Below, in pieces: positions 8,736-18,582 of a stretch of DNA of 64,000 nt. The position numbers and the translations under genes are program-made. The notes below the pieces were generated by a model that saw only the letters and a program-made list of their open reading frames with translations, was not told the origin of the DNA and did no database searches. Each line of letters starts with the position of its first letter. Positions within the stretch are counted from its first letter, which is position 1. This DNA comes from Bacteroidales bacterium (lineage in GTDB: Bacteria > Bacteroidota > Bacteroidia > Bacteroidales > P3): the NCBI GenBank assembly GCA_016280915.1, contig JAEEHQ010000094.1, positions 1-64,000 of the forward strand, in the 5' to 3' direction.

Positions 8736-11174
8736 TCATTTGATATCATTGAACAATTGCTGGGCTTTTTCGGACGAAGTCCACTCCGATATTTTTTTCC
8801 AGATAGGGGAATCGAGAGTTGCCCATCCTTTGTCGGGTTTAGGCATATTGGCCAGTCGGGTGAGTGTTGCCTTGAAGGCCTCTATTTGGTCGTCGGGGAT
8901 AGCACTATTGCCAGAGTCTTTGAGCCATTTATCGACTTTCTTGGCACAAACCTTGAAATCTTTCACAGCATAGTCGCCATTGGCAAGTTTTTTCTCCAAC
9001 TCGGCAGCGATGCCACTTTGGGAAGAGGAGGCTTGCTTGGCCTGGCGGATGCGTTGCTCGACTTCGGCAAAACGGCTGTCGTTGGGGAGTAACGATTTGG
9101 CTTGGATGACTCTTGCAAGTGCTTGCTCAAACTGGGCTTCTTGGGAGAGACTATCAGCTTCCTGTAGCAGTTGGACGAAACGATTCTCGAGATCGGCGGC
9201 TTGCTGCGCCTCTTCAGCCGCTTTCAGACCAGTAGTGTACTGCTGGATAAGATTTTCGATTTCATCCATTTGGGTAGCATCTGCCAACCCTGCCAAATCA
9301 ATCTTCAGTTGTCGCAATAGGTCAATGGCTTGTTCCCATTTACCCTCCTCGGCAAAAGTCTTTGCCCCAGAAAGTACTGAGGTGCTCTTCTCATTAACAA
9401 ATTGCATCCTATGGAACTCTTTGACCTCGTCTTCGTTGACCAAGATATTGATGTTCCGTTCGTTTTCAACAAGACTGGATTTGTTGTTATTGTTTTTATA
9501 GAGTTCACACGTATCGAAATCCATTTCAAGCATCTCTTCGGGTGTATGAGTGGCAGAGGCGATACTGACTAACTGTTTTAGGCAGGCTTCGGAGGAGAGA
9601 GAGCTTCCGTTGGATTGGAGGAAATAGGAAATCTCGCTGTTGAATTCTTTGAGATAATCGTCCATGCTGAATTGAAACCCCTCCATGTTCACAACCTGAC
9701 AAGTGATGATGCCGTAGCCAAAAGACTTGGCCATGCCAATATTATGGTAGGTTCCTTCTGTTTGGTTGAACGTGATGGCAGCGAGCAAGGCTCCTATCTC
9801 AAGTTTGCGCAGGTTGTGAACGCGAATCTTGCAGGTGAAGGTGTTATTGGAAGGTAGGGGCGTGAATTTCGACATGATGTTTTCGTTGCCATTGCCTTGT
9901 TGTAGTGGAATGGTCGTAAGTCCTCTTGTGATGCGGTATCGCTTGCGGCCGGCTATGGTGGCGAACTCTGAGGAATAGCGTTGCAGCTCATTTTGGTTTT
10001 GCTGCAGGTAGAGAGGATAATAGGAGGCACGGGGCTGTCCCAAGACACCGCTGACGGTTTGCATGGGCTGAATGTTGGTGTTGTCGGCAAAGGCATTGCC
10101 AAAGAGAACACGTCCACGCAAGGAATTGCCATCGCCGATGTGGCCGAAGATGGCATGTGGAAGGTCGATGTAGCCTTCGGCCAACTTGGCTTGGGCATGC
10201 TCAACCATGTCTTTGACGGAGAATTGATAAGGATAGCGATACTTGGCTGTAATGCCCATGGTGAGAACTTGGTGGGTACGTTCGTCCTCTTCGAAGAAAA
10301 CGGGGATAGGGTCACCTGCATCAAGCCGATTCTTTAAAAAGCCACCCTTACCATTCTTTCCACCATAATATGGGGTGTTCTTGTGGACGGTATCAAATTT
10401 CTTGAACACTTCGGGAGAAACCTCAATGGGTTTTTCCTGGTTCTCGGAGAAAAGGTATTCTACTCCTTTGCCTTCCATGTAGCCTGTGCACACCACACGG
10501 TAATTGCCTCTTGGAACGGTCTTTACTTGACCGGCCATTTTGTAATGAAGCGTATCGCTTTCAACGGTTATGATGGGATAGAGTTCTCCACCTTCATTGA
10601 AAGCAAGGCTTTTTTGTTTTTTCTCGGCGCTATCAGGGCTTTCTTCGTTGAGGAAATTGGGGAAGTGTTCATTAAAGAATACATTACCTCTACCATTGAC
10701 CTTGATTGGTTGTATATTGGAAATGCAAGGTCTGATGAAATAGGATGTTTTATTGCTGTCTTCCTTCTTAAAGAGCCATCCACAACGCTTCGCATTCTTT
10801 ATCTTGTTGGGATATTCTTTGCTTACCTTTGTATTGAAATCTCTAAATCCAAAGTAGTCGTCATTATATTGCTCCAATTGTGCAAACGAGAGGATTTCCA
10901 TGACGCTGCGGAAACACCCCTTGAGGGTGGTGCCGGGGATGTAGTAACGTTTGCTCCCATCGGGCATATCGATGTGGCGTGACAGCGGGATTTCGCTGTC
11001 GTCTCCCTCTTTCTTGTTGCCGATGAATAAGGGTGAATGATTGGTAATCTTGAGCGTAATGGTACCATCCTCACCATCGGCAAAGGGTATGTCCATGGAA
11101 ATCTGGTCGCCCCAATCGACGGTGTAGGCCTTTTTGTATAAAGGAACGAAATTATATGGTGCAGTAATAGGCAT
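8736..11174 (-). CDS. Type III CRISPR RAMP protein, TIGR03986-like, with long C-terminal helical extension
   Basis: Start ITAPYNFVPLYKKAY...DIPFADGEDGTITLKITNHSPLFIG; RAMP glycine loop YYIPGTTLKGCFRS; helical Ala/Glu/Gln-rich C-terminus. Confidence 0.87.
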   Translation of the reverse strand: MPITAPYNFVPLYKKAYTVDWGDQISMDIPFADGEDGTITLKITNHSPLFIGNKKEGDDSEIPLSRHIDMPDGSKRYYIPGTTLKGCFRSVMEILSFAQLEQYNDDYFGFRDFNTKVSKEYPNKIKNAKRCGWLFKKEDSNKTSYFIRPCISNIQPIKVNGRGNVFFNEHFPNFLNEESPDSAEKKQKSLAFNEGGELYPIITVESDTLHYKMAGQVKTVPRGNYRVVCTGYMEGKGVEYLFSENQEKPIEVSPEVFKKFDTVHKNTPYYGGKNGKGGFLKNRLDAGDPIPVFFEEDERTHQVLTMGITAKYRYPYQFSVKDMVEHAQAKLAEGYIDLPHAIFGHIGDGNSLRGRVLFGNAFADNTNIQPMQTVSGVLGQPRASYYPLYLQQNQNELQRYSSEFATIAGRKRYRITRGLTTIPLQQGNGNENIMSKFTPLPSNNTFTCKIRVHNLRKLEIGALLAAITFNQTEGTYHNIGMAKSFGYGIITCQVVNMEGFQFSMDDYLKEFNSEISYFLQSNGSSLSSEACLKQLVSIASATHTPEEMLEMDFDTCELYKNNNNKSSLVENERNINILVNEDEVKEFHRMQFVNEKSTSVLSGAKTFAEEGKWEQAIDLLRQLKIDLAGLADATQMDEIENLIQQYTTGLKAAEEAQQAADLENRFVQLLQEADSLSQEAQFEQALARVIQAKSLLPNDSRFAEVEQRIRQAKQASSSQSGIAAELEKKLANGDYAVKDFKVCAKKVDKWLKDSGNSAIPDDQIEAFKATLTRLANMPKPDKGWATLDSPIWKKISEWTSSEKAQQLFNDIK

Positions 11175-11176
11175 AT

Positions 11177-11614
11177 TTAGTCCTCCTTATCGTTAATAAA
11201 TCCAACAAAAACCAGTTTCTCAGGCACAAGGGTTTCCATCTCTTCGCAAAAGCAATCGGGCTCAGGCTTCCAATACTGAAGGAACTGGAGGTAATAGGGC
11301 ATCTGGTTGCCGCGGTAGTTGACGATGCGGACGTTCTCGCGGTTGTAGTCGAGCGAATCGACCTTGGTGTCGGTGACGATATAGTTGCCATCGACAAATT
11401 TGATGCTGTAGGACATGAGGTTGTCTGAGTCGTAGAGGAGCCCTTCGGCAATAAACTGCCCGGGCTGGAGTGAGAAACCTTCATACTGGACGGTGGCAAC
11501 TCCGTCGGAAAACTTGATTTCTATTTGCTTGTCATTATGTATAATCGAAGGCTTCTTCTGGTCGCTGAGCCAGAGATAGCCTTGGCATTTGCATTTATCA
11601 ATCTTCTTATTCAT
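11177..11614 (-). CDS. Small type III-associated protein, TIGR04423-like
   Basis: 145 aa, embedded in the type III operon; MPYYLQFLQYWKPEPDCFCEEM. Family assignment is tentative. Confidence 0.65.
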   Translation of the reverse strand: MNKKIDKCKCQGYLWLSDQKKPSIIHNDKQIEIKFSDGVATVQYEGFSLQPGQFIAEGLLYDSDNLMSYSIKFVDGNYIVTDTKVDSLDYNRENVRIVNYRGNQMPYYLQFLQYWKPEPDCFCEEMETLVPEKLVFVGFINDKED

Positions 11615-12974
11615 AGATTACCTCCTTGTTTTTTGTCAATTTACCAGAGAAGACCCCATTGCCCCGATTGACACCACCACCAAGGGGCAGCAGGCCCCGG
11701 CAGATGTCTTTGAGGGTTTCTTCTAAGGCTTTTTGTATAATAGCACTTTTGCTATCAGTATTATTGAATACTTTCTTGTCGACAAGAATGGTGAGCTGGA
11801 TGGGGTAGTCGTGGGCATAGACATTCTTTTCGAAAAAGAGGGCACCCTCGAGGGCACCACCGGTGAAACGGTCGACAGCAAGGTGGCTGTTGACGTAGGA
11901 ATTAAGAGCGGTTTTCTCAATAAAGACATCGGACAAGATGACGTGGCCGCGTTCTTGTTTTTCTTGAGATTTTCCAATAAAGCCAAAAAGGGTTGACACG
12001 GCAGGGTTATCCTCGCCAGTTGTGGCATAAGGATGCCCCACGGTGTAGCCTTTTTGTTTGTTCCAATGATAGCAGACACGATGAGAGATGGCACCCTTGA
12101 TGGATGAAGCGGGAAGCAGGTAGCACTCTTTCCAGTCGGCTTTATTGCCATCCCAAACTACGATATACTCGGTGACAGGAGCCATGTCGACCTCGTCGTC
12201 ACCCAATCCGCTACCAAAAAAGAAGAAGTCGTCTGCCTTTAACTCTAAGAGATACTCATCCCAGCTGTTGGAGGAATTTGGGGTAGCAGGATGATACTCC
12301 TTTGACCAAAAATCGCTACCGAGCATGGCACTCTTGTTGAGGTATTTATTGCGTTCGGTTGGATTGTCTATGTCAATCACTCGCTGCTGGAGGTCAACAA
12401 CTTTGACATTGCCGAACCCATTGCGTGTGCCACCTCCCAGACGGAACTCGCCATGACAGATGGTGTCAAGGACCTGCTGGAAACGATGGTCGTCGCGGGT
12501 GTTGCTAATCATTTCCAATTCAAAGCAGAAACGAGTGCCGGCATAAACTATTTGCTCGTCGAATTTACCATAGTTGTCCTCATCGGAAACGCCACGATGG
12601 TTGATGCGGACATGCTGGCGGATGGGAAGGTCGCTGTAGAATTGCAAAATGGGGTCGTTGGCTATGTCTGAGTAAGGCACGATGCCGTCCATGACACGAC
12701 CTTGTGAATTGATGATTTTGGCCTCGGTAAAGAGGATAGAGGAGCCTATGGGATTATCACCTGCTTGACCAAAGAACACGTCCTTTTGTGTGGGATCCAT
12801 CAAGCTGCGAACCACACCTGCAATGGCTGTGCCTGGAATGTAAGGCAAATAGTTGGAATCGACAGCCACGGCGGCATCGGTCTCGAAAAGTTTTTCGCCG
12901 GAACCGATGGCGAGAGGCGAGGTCAGCTCGATGACGACTTGGGCTAAATATCTGAATTGGTTGAGTGTACTCAT
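11607..12974 (-). CDS. Two-domain Cas7/Csm3-like RAMP protein
   Basis: First RAMP: SPLAIGSGEKLFETDAAVAVDSNYLPYIPGTAIAGVVRSLM. Second: FFFGSGLGDDEVDMAPVTEY...YLLPASSIKGAISHRV. Start set at internal MSTLNQF. Confidence 0.88.
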   Translation of the reverse strand: MSTLNQFRYLAQVVIELTSPLAIGSGEKLFETDAAVAVDSNYLPYIPGTAIAGVVRSLMDPTQKDVFFGQAGDNPIGSSILFTEAKIINSQGRVMDGIVPYSDIANDPILQFYSDLPIRQHVRINHRGVSDEDNYGKFDEQIVYAGTRFCFELEMISNTRDDHRFQQVLDTICHGEFRLGGGTRNGFGNVKVVDLQQRVIDIDNPTERNKYLNKSAMLGSDFWSKEYHPATPNSSNSWDEYLLELKADDFFFFGSGLGDDEVDMAPVTEYIVVWDGNKADWKECYLLPASSIKGAISHRVCYHWNKQKGYTVGHPYATTGEDNPAVSTLFGFIGKSQEKQERGHVILSDVFIEKTALNSYVNSHLAVDRFTGGALEGALFFEKNVYAHDYPIQLTILVDKKVFNNTDSKSAIIQKALEETLKDICRGLLPLGGGVNRGNGVFSGKLTKNKEVIYE

Positions 12975-14455
12975 GATTGTTTCTCCTTTCTGCAAATTTT
13001 GGCCATTTCGGAAGAAAGATTGATAAGTGCACGACGTGCAAAAATATCGCCTTTGGGGCCAAGATCAACAATGAATTTCTCAAGATCATCACGGCGTTTG
13101 CGCTTAGACCACTTATCTTTGGCGACACCATGGTTGAGGTAGGAATCATTATTATTGACTATCTTGTCCATCATTTCTTGGTGTGTATAACAATCCATGG
13201 CTTTTGACCTAATGGTACTCCATTGAGAAGAAAATGATTCGGTGCTGATGAACTGGTTTCTGTGCTGTTCAATCCAGTCGTTGACCATGCTGTAGATTTC
13301 TTGAGAATCGTTTTCTTCTTGAATACGGTCTTGGACGTATTGCAACAACTCGGAGGACTTGAGCTGGGGATTGTCGGAAAGGTAATCGTGGAGTGTTGCC
13401 TTATGCTCTCCATCAGGGGAAGACGATTGTAGCAGGTATTGGGCAACGCCATTATCGTCGGCATGGAGGAAGTCGGGGTTGTAGATGACTCGACCAAACC
13501 CCTCATTGTTGTAGTTGCCGATATACTGTGAATCGTGGGTCCAATTCGCTTTGGCTTCTATTACAAAGACGCTGCCACTTTCGATGCCGGTGCGTTCGGT
13601 GTCGAAGCACCCCCGGGCGTAGTTCCATGGGGAGTAGCGGAAGGTGCGTATTTGCGAGAGATCCCAACGTATTTTCCCATCGACGTTGGGGTCTTTTAGC
13701 AGTTGGGTGACGGTAGGACGGTAGGTGGCTTCTCCTGTTGAATCGTCAAGGAAGATAAGCCGACTGTCGGCATATACTGAAATAAGATTATCCTTAGAAG
13801 GGCCACTTGTGACTTCGTCAAATTCATAGGGCTGGATGTCCACCAATCCGTATTGAGCCGAGCGAGAACGCCCAATGCGGTGGATGCCCGTGAGATAATT
13901 TTGGATGATGCTGGATAACCTTTCGCAGTTGACATCGACTTCGACGGTAAAGTAAAGAGTAAGGCCTTTCTGGAGAGATTGATAGCCAAAGAGTTGACTG
14001 TTAGCAGAGGATTGTGTCTCGTAGTCGCGGGCAGATTTGATGGCAAAATTGACATTTGTATCAATCTTTTTTGCTACAGATTGATTGAAGCTGTAGTAGC
14101 CTGAGCGGCATTGTTTTAATTGAGTGTCGCGGAGGCGTTGCTTCTCGACAGGACTAATCCAATGGTGGATGTAGCATTTGTCGGCAGGGGTCTCCAATTT
14201 GGGGTAGAACATGGATGCCGGCACTTTGAGGCCACGGAATTGACCGGAGGAAGGGTGGGCATCGCCGAAACGCACATGTCCACTATGGAAGAGGAGCAAG
14301 GAATCAGCTTTTAATTCCTGGTAATGCTGTGCAACGATTCCCAAGAAGTTGCTGCCAGGGATGAAGTCAAGCGTTTGATTAGGTCCCTCAGAGGCTGCTT
14401 TTTGGTTGAGAATGACATCGGTTAGCAGCTGACATCTCATTTTAAGCGCTTTCAT
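12971..14455 (-). CDS. csx10: Csx10-like RAMP protein (type III, Cas5 group)
   Basis: DFIPGSNFLGIVAQHY near N-terminus; GIHRIGRSRSAQYGLVDI glycine-rich loop; position in operon. Confidence 0.75.
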   Translation of the reverse strand: MKALKMRCQLLTDVILNQKAASEGPNQTLDFIPGSNFLGIVAQHYQELKADSLLLFHSGHVRFGDAHPSSGQFRGLKVPASMFYPKLETPADKCYIHHWISPVEKQRLRDTQLKQCRSGYYSFNQSVAKKIDTNVNFAIKSARDYETQSSANSQLFGYQSLQKGLTLYFTVEVDVNCERLSSIIQNYLTGIHRIGRSRSAQYGLVDIQPYEFDEVTSGPSKDNLISVYADSRLIFLDDSTGEATYRPTVTQLLKDPNVDGKIRWDLSQIRTFRYSPWNYARGCFDTERTGIESGSVFVIEAKANWTHDSQYIGNYNNEGFGRVIYNPDFLHADDNGVAQYLLQSSSPDGEHKATLHDYLSDNPQLKSSELLQYVQDRIQEENDSQEIYSMVNDWIEQHRNQFISTESFSSQWSTIRSKAMDCYTHQEMMDKIVNNNDSYLNHGVAKDKWSKRKRRDDLEKFIVDLGPKGDIFARRALINLSSEMAKICRKEKQS

Positions 14456-15003
14456 TCGTCACCCCCTTTCTGTATGTCGATAAACTGGCAACGGCCAAGT
14501 CCACGGCTGCGGCCTGTTCCGAGTCTTTTGATATATTTCATAGCATCAATTACATTGTTCGCAGCCTCATCGGGCACATGATAGATACAGCCTTGCAACG
14601 TACATGGGATGGCAACCTCGATTTTGCGAAGGCTTTGATGTTTGGCTACACCTTTTTCATCAATAGCTGTACTGGATATTTTGCGGTAAAGGTATTGCTG
14701 AGAGCGAGTGGCAACGAGAGCGTTCTGCTCTTCTTGGGGTAGTTCGGCATCGGTGAAGAAAGCTTCAGCAGGGGCTTTGTCGGTTGCGGGGGTGTCGGGG
14801 CCAAACAATCGGAGGGTGACATCCTCAGCGGAGGAGGCAACCCAGGTGTAGGCCTCACGAATCAAGCCTTTGACGGTTTTGCCAGGAAGGAAGGGCAACT
14901 TATCAGGGGTTTTGATTACCAACATGTCGACATCGGCTCCAGCCGCAAGGCCAGAACCACAATGCCAGTCGGAATAGAACTTTATTTTATAACTAATTTT
15001 CAT
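14452..15003 (-). CDS. Csm3-like Cas7 RAMP protein
   Basis: FYSDWHCGSGLAAGADVDMLVIKTPDKLPFLPGKTVKGLIREAY; IKRLGTGRSRGLGRC C-terminal loop. Start at MKISYK. Confidence 0.88.
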   Translation of the reverse strand: MKISYKIKFYSDWHCGSGLAAGADVDMLVIKTPDKLPFLPGKTVKGLIREAYTWVASSAEDVTLRLFGPDTPATDKAPAEAFFTDAELPQEEQNALVATRSQQYLYRKISSTAIDEKGVAKHQSLRKIEVAIPCTLQGCIYHVPDEAANNVIDAMKYIKRLGTGRSRGLGRCQFIDIQKGGDE

Positions 15004-16591
15004 TTTTATCTGTGTTTCTGGTAATTTGACTATTGATAGTATGGAGAGCCAACATATCATAGGTGGGATAGGCTATGACATCTTTTTCGAGCTGGCGACC
15101 TTGGGTCATGCTTTTGATAATGCTGCTTCGGCTCTTTTCTAAGTTGATGATGCGGCTGAGCATTTGTTTGGCCTTTCCGCTGTCCTCGAATAGCGTTGAC
15201 ATCCAACGACGTAGCGAAGATTTGATGCGATTGCCCTCATCAGCATTTAGCATGTCCACTTTTAGGAGAAGGTTGTCGATGGTCCAGTTGTTGCCGTGTT
15301 CTTCAAGATAGTAGGGACCATATTTAAAAGAAGTGTGGGAGTCGGGCATCAACTCGCGTTTGACAACATCGGTATAATTCTCATTGAAAGAATCCTGTAC
15401 TTTGTGGAACATCATACAGGAGTCGGCCAGCTGCTCTCCGGCTTTGATTGCGGGGCTGTTTTTGGCATCTTTCTTGGCGGCTTCACAAAGTTGTTCGGCA
15501 AGGTCATAGGCATAATAGAAAGGGTAGGCGGACTTGACGAATGCAATGCCAGCACATGCGGTTAGGCAATCGGTCTTATTACCTTTGGTGAAAACCTTGT
15601 AATCTTTATTATTTAGGATATTGGCAAGGTACTTACGTGTTTGCTGCTCAAATGCCTGCATGAAATTTTTCACATAATCGATGGCAAGGTCGCCACGGCA
15701 GATGAGGGTGTGGTCGTCGCCACCCAGCACGACAGGACGGATGGGGATGGCCTTGGAATCGCCAAATTGACCACGGACAGCATTAAACGCCATGTTGGCA
15801 GATTGGACAGTTGCCTTATTTAGATTTTCAGAGAAAAGCTTAAATTGTTCAGGGTTTGTGCCCACTTTACGAACAACCTGTCCCATGCCATTACCATCGA
15901 TATGAATGACGGCTATCCATTTGTTTTTGTCGATCATGTTTTCGATGTTGTAGGCTACTTCCTTGTTTTTAATAGGAATGTTGCCGAAGGCCTTTTGACA
16001 CAACCTGTAGGTGGTTTGGCGCGGAATATAGGTTATCTTGCGGCCACTCCGCTCGACCAGATAGTTGAGTTTGGCCACGGTGGCCTCGTCCAGATAATCT
16101 TCTCCTTCTTTATGCACAACAGGCATATTGGTGCGACGACTGCGTTGGAGACCGATAAGACCATGGCTCAGACTAACCATGGGTTTGTTGCGCTGAGACA
16201 AGAGAAGTTCAGCTAACGTTTCAGACGCATCGCTCAAGGGTTTGTTTTCGTCTAATAATAAGACAGCCTGGCTGATGGTGATGCCTGGGGCAAACTCGGA
16301 GATGCGCTTGGGAAAGTAGCGGACGACCTTACGACAGGCCTCTTCGTCGTTGAAAATGTAATTAACGGTTCCGGCAGCATGACGGATTGCACAGGGGTCG
16401 TTGCATAAGAGATTGTCTGCATCTTCGAAGCTAAGTTTGTTATCCCCAGTTAGCATCTTGGCAAACTCCAGCGTGCATATTTCTTCTACCAACTCGCTGG
16501 CCCCTACAATCTCACGCAGTTTGTTGGTTTGGAAAATGAAGCTCTGGATGCCTTGGACAGCTGCTCCATATAAGTATTTTTTACCTTCCAT
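14993..16591 (-). CDS. cas10: Cas10 (Csm1/Cmr2-type) large subunit, no N-terminal HD domain, GGDD cyclase motif intact
   Basis: GIQSFIFQTNKLREIVGASELVEEI, VIHIDGNGMGQVV, VVLGGDDHTLIC, CAGIAFVKSAYPFYYAYDLAE; 532 aa. Confidence 0.95.
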   Translation of the reverse strand: MEGKKYLYGAAVQGIQSFIFQTNKLREIVGASELVEEICTLEFAKMLTGDNKLSFEDADNLLCNDPCAIRHAAGTVNYIFNDEEACRKVVRYFPKRISEFAPGITISQAVLLLDENKPLSDASETLAELLLSQRNKPMVSLSHGLIGLQRSRRTNMPVVHKEGEDYLDEATVAKLNYLVERSGRKITYIPRQTTYRLCQKAFGNIPIKNKEVAYNIENMIDKNKWIAVIHIDGNGMGQVVRKVGTNPEQFKLFSENLNKATVQSANMAFNAVRGQFGDSKAIPIRPVVLGGDDHTLICRGDLAIDYVKNFMQAFEQQTRKYLANILNNKDYKVFTKGNKTDCLTACAGIAFVKSAYPFYYAYDLAEQLCEAAKKDAKNSPAIKAGEQLADSCMMFHKVQDSFNENYTDVVKRELMPDSHTSFKYGPYYLEEHGNNWTIDNLLLKVDMLNADEGNRIKSSLRRWMSTLFEDSGKAKQMLSRIINLEKSRSSIIKSMTQGRQLEKDVIAYPTYDMLALHTINSQITRNTDKNEN

Positions 16592-16681
16592 ATATTGGGT
16601 GTTTATTGATATAATTAGATTTTAATCTTTTTTATTTAAGGATTTGACAGAATTCTCAATGAGGGTACCTTTTGTTGGTGG

Positions 16682-17770
16682 TTATTGTTGTTGAGTTATC
16701 CTCTGGTAAATGTCGCAAATGGATTGAGCTCGGTTGATTATCATTTCTTGTATATCCTTGGGCTCGAGCACTACAAGGTCGTTGCCGAAGGATGAGAGTT
16801 CGCGGATGAGCTCGTAGTTTACTTTGCAATCAATCGTGCAAAAGATTCCACCCTCCAGTTGGGGGTATTTCTCACGGTATTGTTCATCGGATTTGATGAG
16901 CTTGAAGGAAGAGTGTATGGACTTGGTGGTAACATAGCCCTTGGAGTTATCGCTGACCCAGAATAGTATTGTTTGGCATGGCTTATCTTGATAATTGGTG
17001 ACTCCTATTATTTCTTCGAAAAATTCAAAAAGTAACCCCGAATATTTTCGGTAGGGATGTTGTGTAAGAATGATAACTTGGTCGATAGAGTCAAGCCGGA
17101 AAGGCCATGGGACTTGGGCGACTTTTCCATTTTCTTCAACACATCCCATTAAGAACCATCGATTGTTGTATTCGCGCAACTGGTAAGGGTGGACAATACT
17201 GATGATGGGTACATCGGGTTCTTGGAACGTGTGGTGATGTAATTCAATGGGGCGTTGTTTGGTAATGGCTGAAAACAATTCGCCAAAGTATTGGGTGTTC
17301 TCTATGCAGCTGCTCTCCATAACGACAATAGGGTTCTCGTCTTGGGGTAACTCCTTTATCTGACTGCGAAGACGCTCAAGGCCTTTGAGATTGGGAATGC
17401 CTTCAAAATGGCCCAACAAGGAGAGCGATTGAGTTAAGATGTATTTCTCGTCTTCGGTCATGGGAACGGTGAAAATGGAAGAATGGGGGTCTTCGTAGTG
17501 AATCCATTTCATCGTGTATTTGTCAGAGTCGGATTTGCTACTATGGGCCGCGATGGGGGTGCGGAGGAGTGTGACGCTATTGCAAAATTCGGTTTCGATG
17601 AAGTCGAGGTCGTACTTGAGCGTACGTGACGAGATACCTAAAGAGCCTTCTTCTTCAAGACGTTGATTTAAACCATTAAGTAAAGTATCGTACGTATATT
17701 GGACGCTCTTATCGGAAAGCATCTGGTCGAGTATCTTGTATCGTTTTAAGGCATCTTTTGTGGCTGGCAT
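16682..17770 (-). CDS. WYL-domain transcriptional regulator
   Basis: N-terminal HTH-like region (GISSRTLKYDLDFIE); HPYQLREYNNRWFLMG WYL signature. Confidence 0.88.
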   Translation of the reverse strand: MPATKDALKRYKILDQMLSDKSVQYTYDTLLNGLNQRLEEEGSLGISSRTLKYDLDFIETEFCNSVTLLRTPIAAHSSKSDSDKYTMKWIHYEDPHSSIFTVPMTEDEKYILTQSLSLLGHFEGIPNLKGLERLRSQIKELPQDENPIVVMESSCIENTQYFGELFSAITKQRPIELHHHTFQEPDVPIISIVHPYQLREYNNRWFLMGCVEENGKVAQVPWPFRLDSIDQVIILTQHPYRKYSGLLFEFFEEIIGVTNYQDKPCQTILFWVSDNSKGYVTTKSIHSSFKLIKSDEQYREKYPQLEGGIFCTIDCKVNYELIRELSSFGNDLVVLEPKDIQEMIINRAQSICDIYQRITQQQ

Positions 17771-17828
17771 GGTGATGATTGTTTCTGTCGTTGTTTCGTA
17801 ATAATGTTCATGAGGGCTTTATGGCATG

Positions 17829-18518
17829 TTACTTTTCACCTGTATTACCTTGAGTCCTTTGGATGATGATTCCATGTGCCATGCTGGCACCTTTGCCTAA
17901 GCCGATGTAGTTGGGGAGGGTGATGTTGCTTTTGAACTCACCGTCGAGAGTCATGTAGGGGATGCCCTTGAATCGGGTGACTCGGGGTTCACCGGTGTGG
18001 AGGATCTTGCATTGGATTTCGTTTTCAATCGTTACCCCCAGACCCTTGCAGGCCGAGAGGATGTTGCCGATGAGTACCTTCTCGAGCATCTGGGTGCGCT
18101 CAACCAATCCTTCCATTTCCATGTATTTTTGATGGTTTTCCGGATTCAGGGGTAACCAGTTGCGTAGATAGTAGGCAAATGACTCATTCCATACTTGTAC
18201 CAATGTGCGATGGGGAATGATGGATTCTATCTCGAATTGGGTGGCGGGCTTATCGCCTAACTTAAACATAAAGTCGCTGTTGCGGAAAAAAGCTCCAATC
18301 TCTTCAACCCCTTCTCCAACACAGACAATTGTGGCCTGCCCCTTGATGCATTTGTACTGGATCAATGGGTATCTGTACCGGAATCCATCCCCTTGGTGGT
18401 TGTGGAACAACTGACAGTTGCAGTCGCTTGCCGCCTCGATGATGGCACCCCGGAAGAGGGGGATTTCCCATTGAGCTATCTGATTTTTAAACTTGACTAT
18501 GAGTGTATTAATATACAT
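17829..18518 (-). CDS. cas6: CRISPR Cas6-like endonuclease (Cas6b-type)
   Basis: 229 aa, first gene of the operon; C-terminal LPNYIGLGKGASMAHGIIIQR glycine-rich loop. Confidence 0.82.
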   Translation of the reverse strand: MYINTLIVKFKNQIAQWEIPLFRGAIIEAASDCNCQLFHNHQGDGFRYRYPLIQYKCIKGQATIVCVGEGVEEIGAFFRNSDFMFKLGDKPATQFEIESIIPHRTLVQVWNESFAYYLRNWLPLNPENHQKYMEMEGLVERTQMLEKVLIGNILSACKGLGVTIENEIQCKILHTGEPRVTRFKGIPYMTLDGEFKSNITLPNYIGLGKGASMAHGIIIQRTQGNTGEK

Positions 18519-18551
18519 TATGATTGTTTTTCGTCACTACCATTAGAATTG

Positions 18552-18582
18552 CAAATGTACAAAGAAATGACGAAAAATCAAA
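18552..18582 (-). promoter_or_regulatory. Bacteroidetes-type promoter for the cas operon
   Basis: Minus strand TTTG (18582..18579), 19 nt, TACATTTG (18559..18552); cas6 ATG at 18518. Confidence 0.75.
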
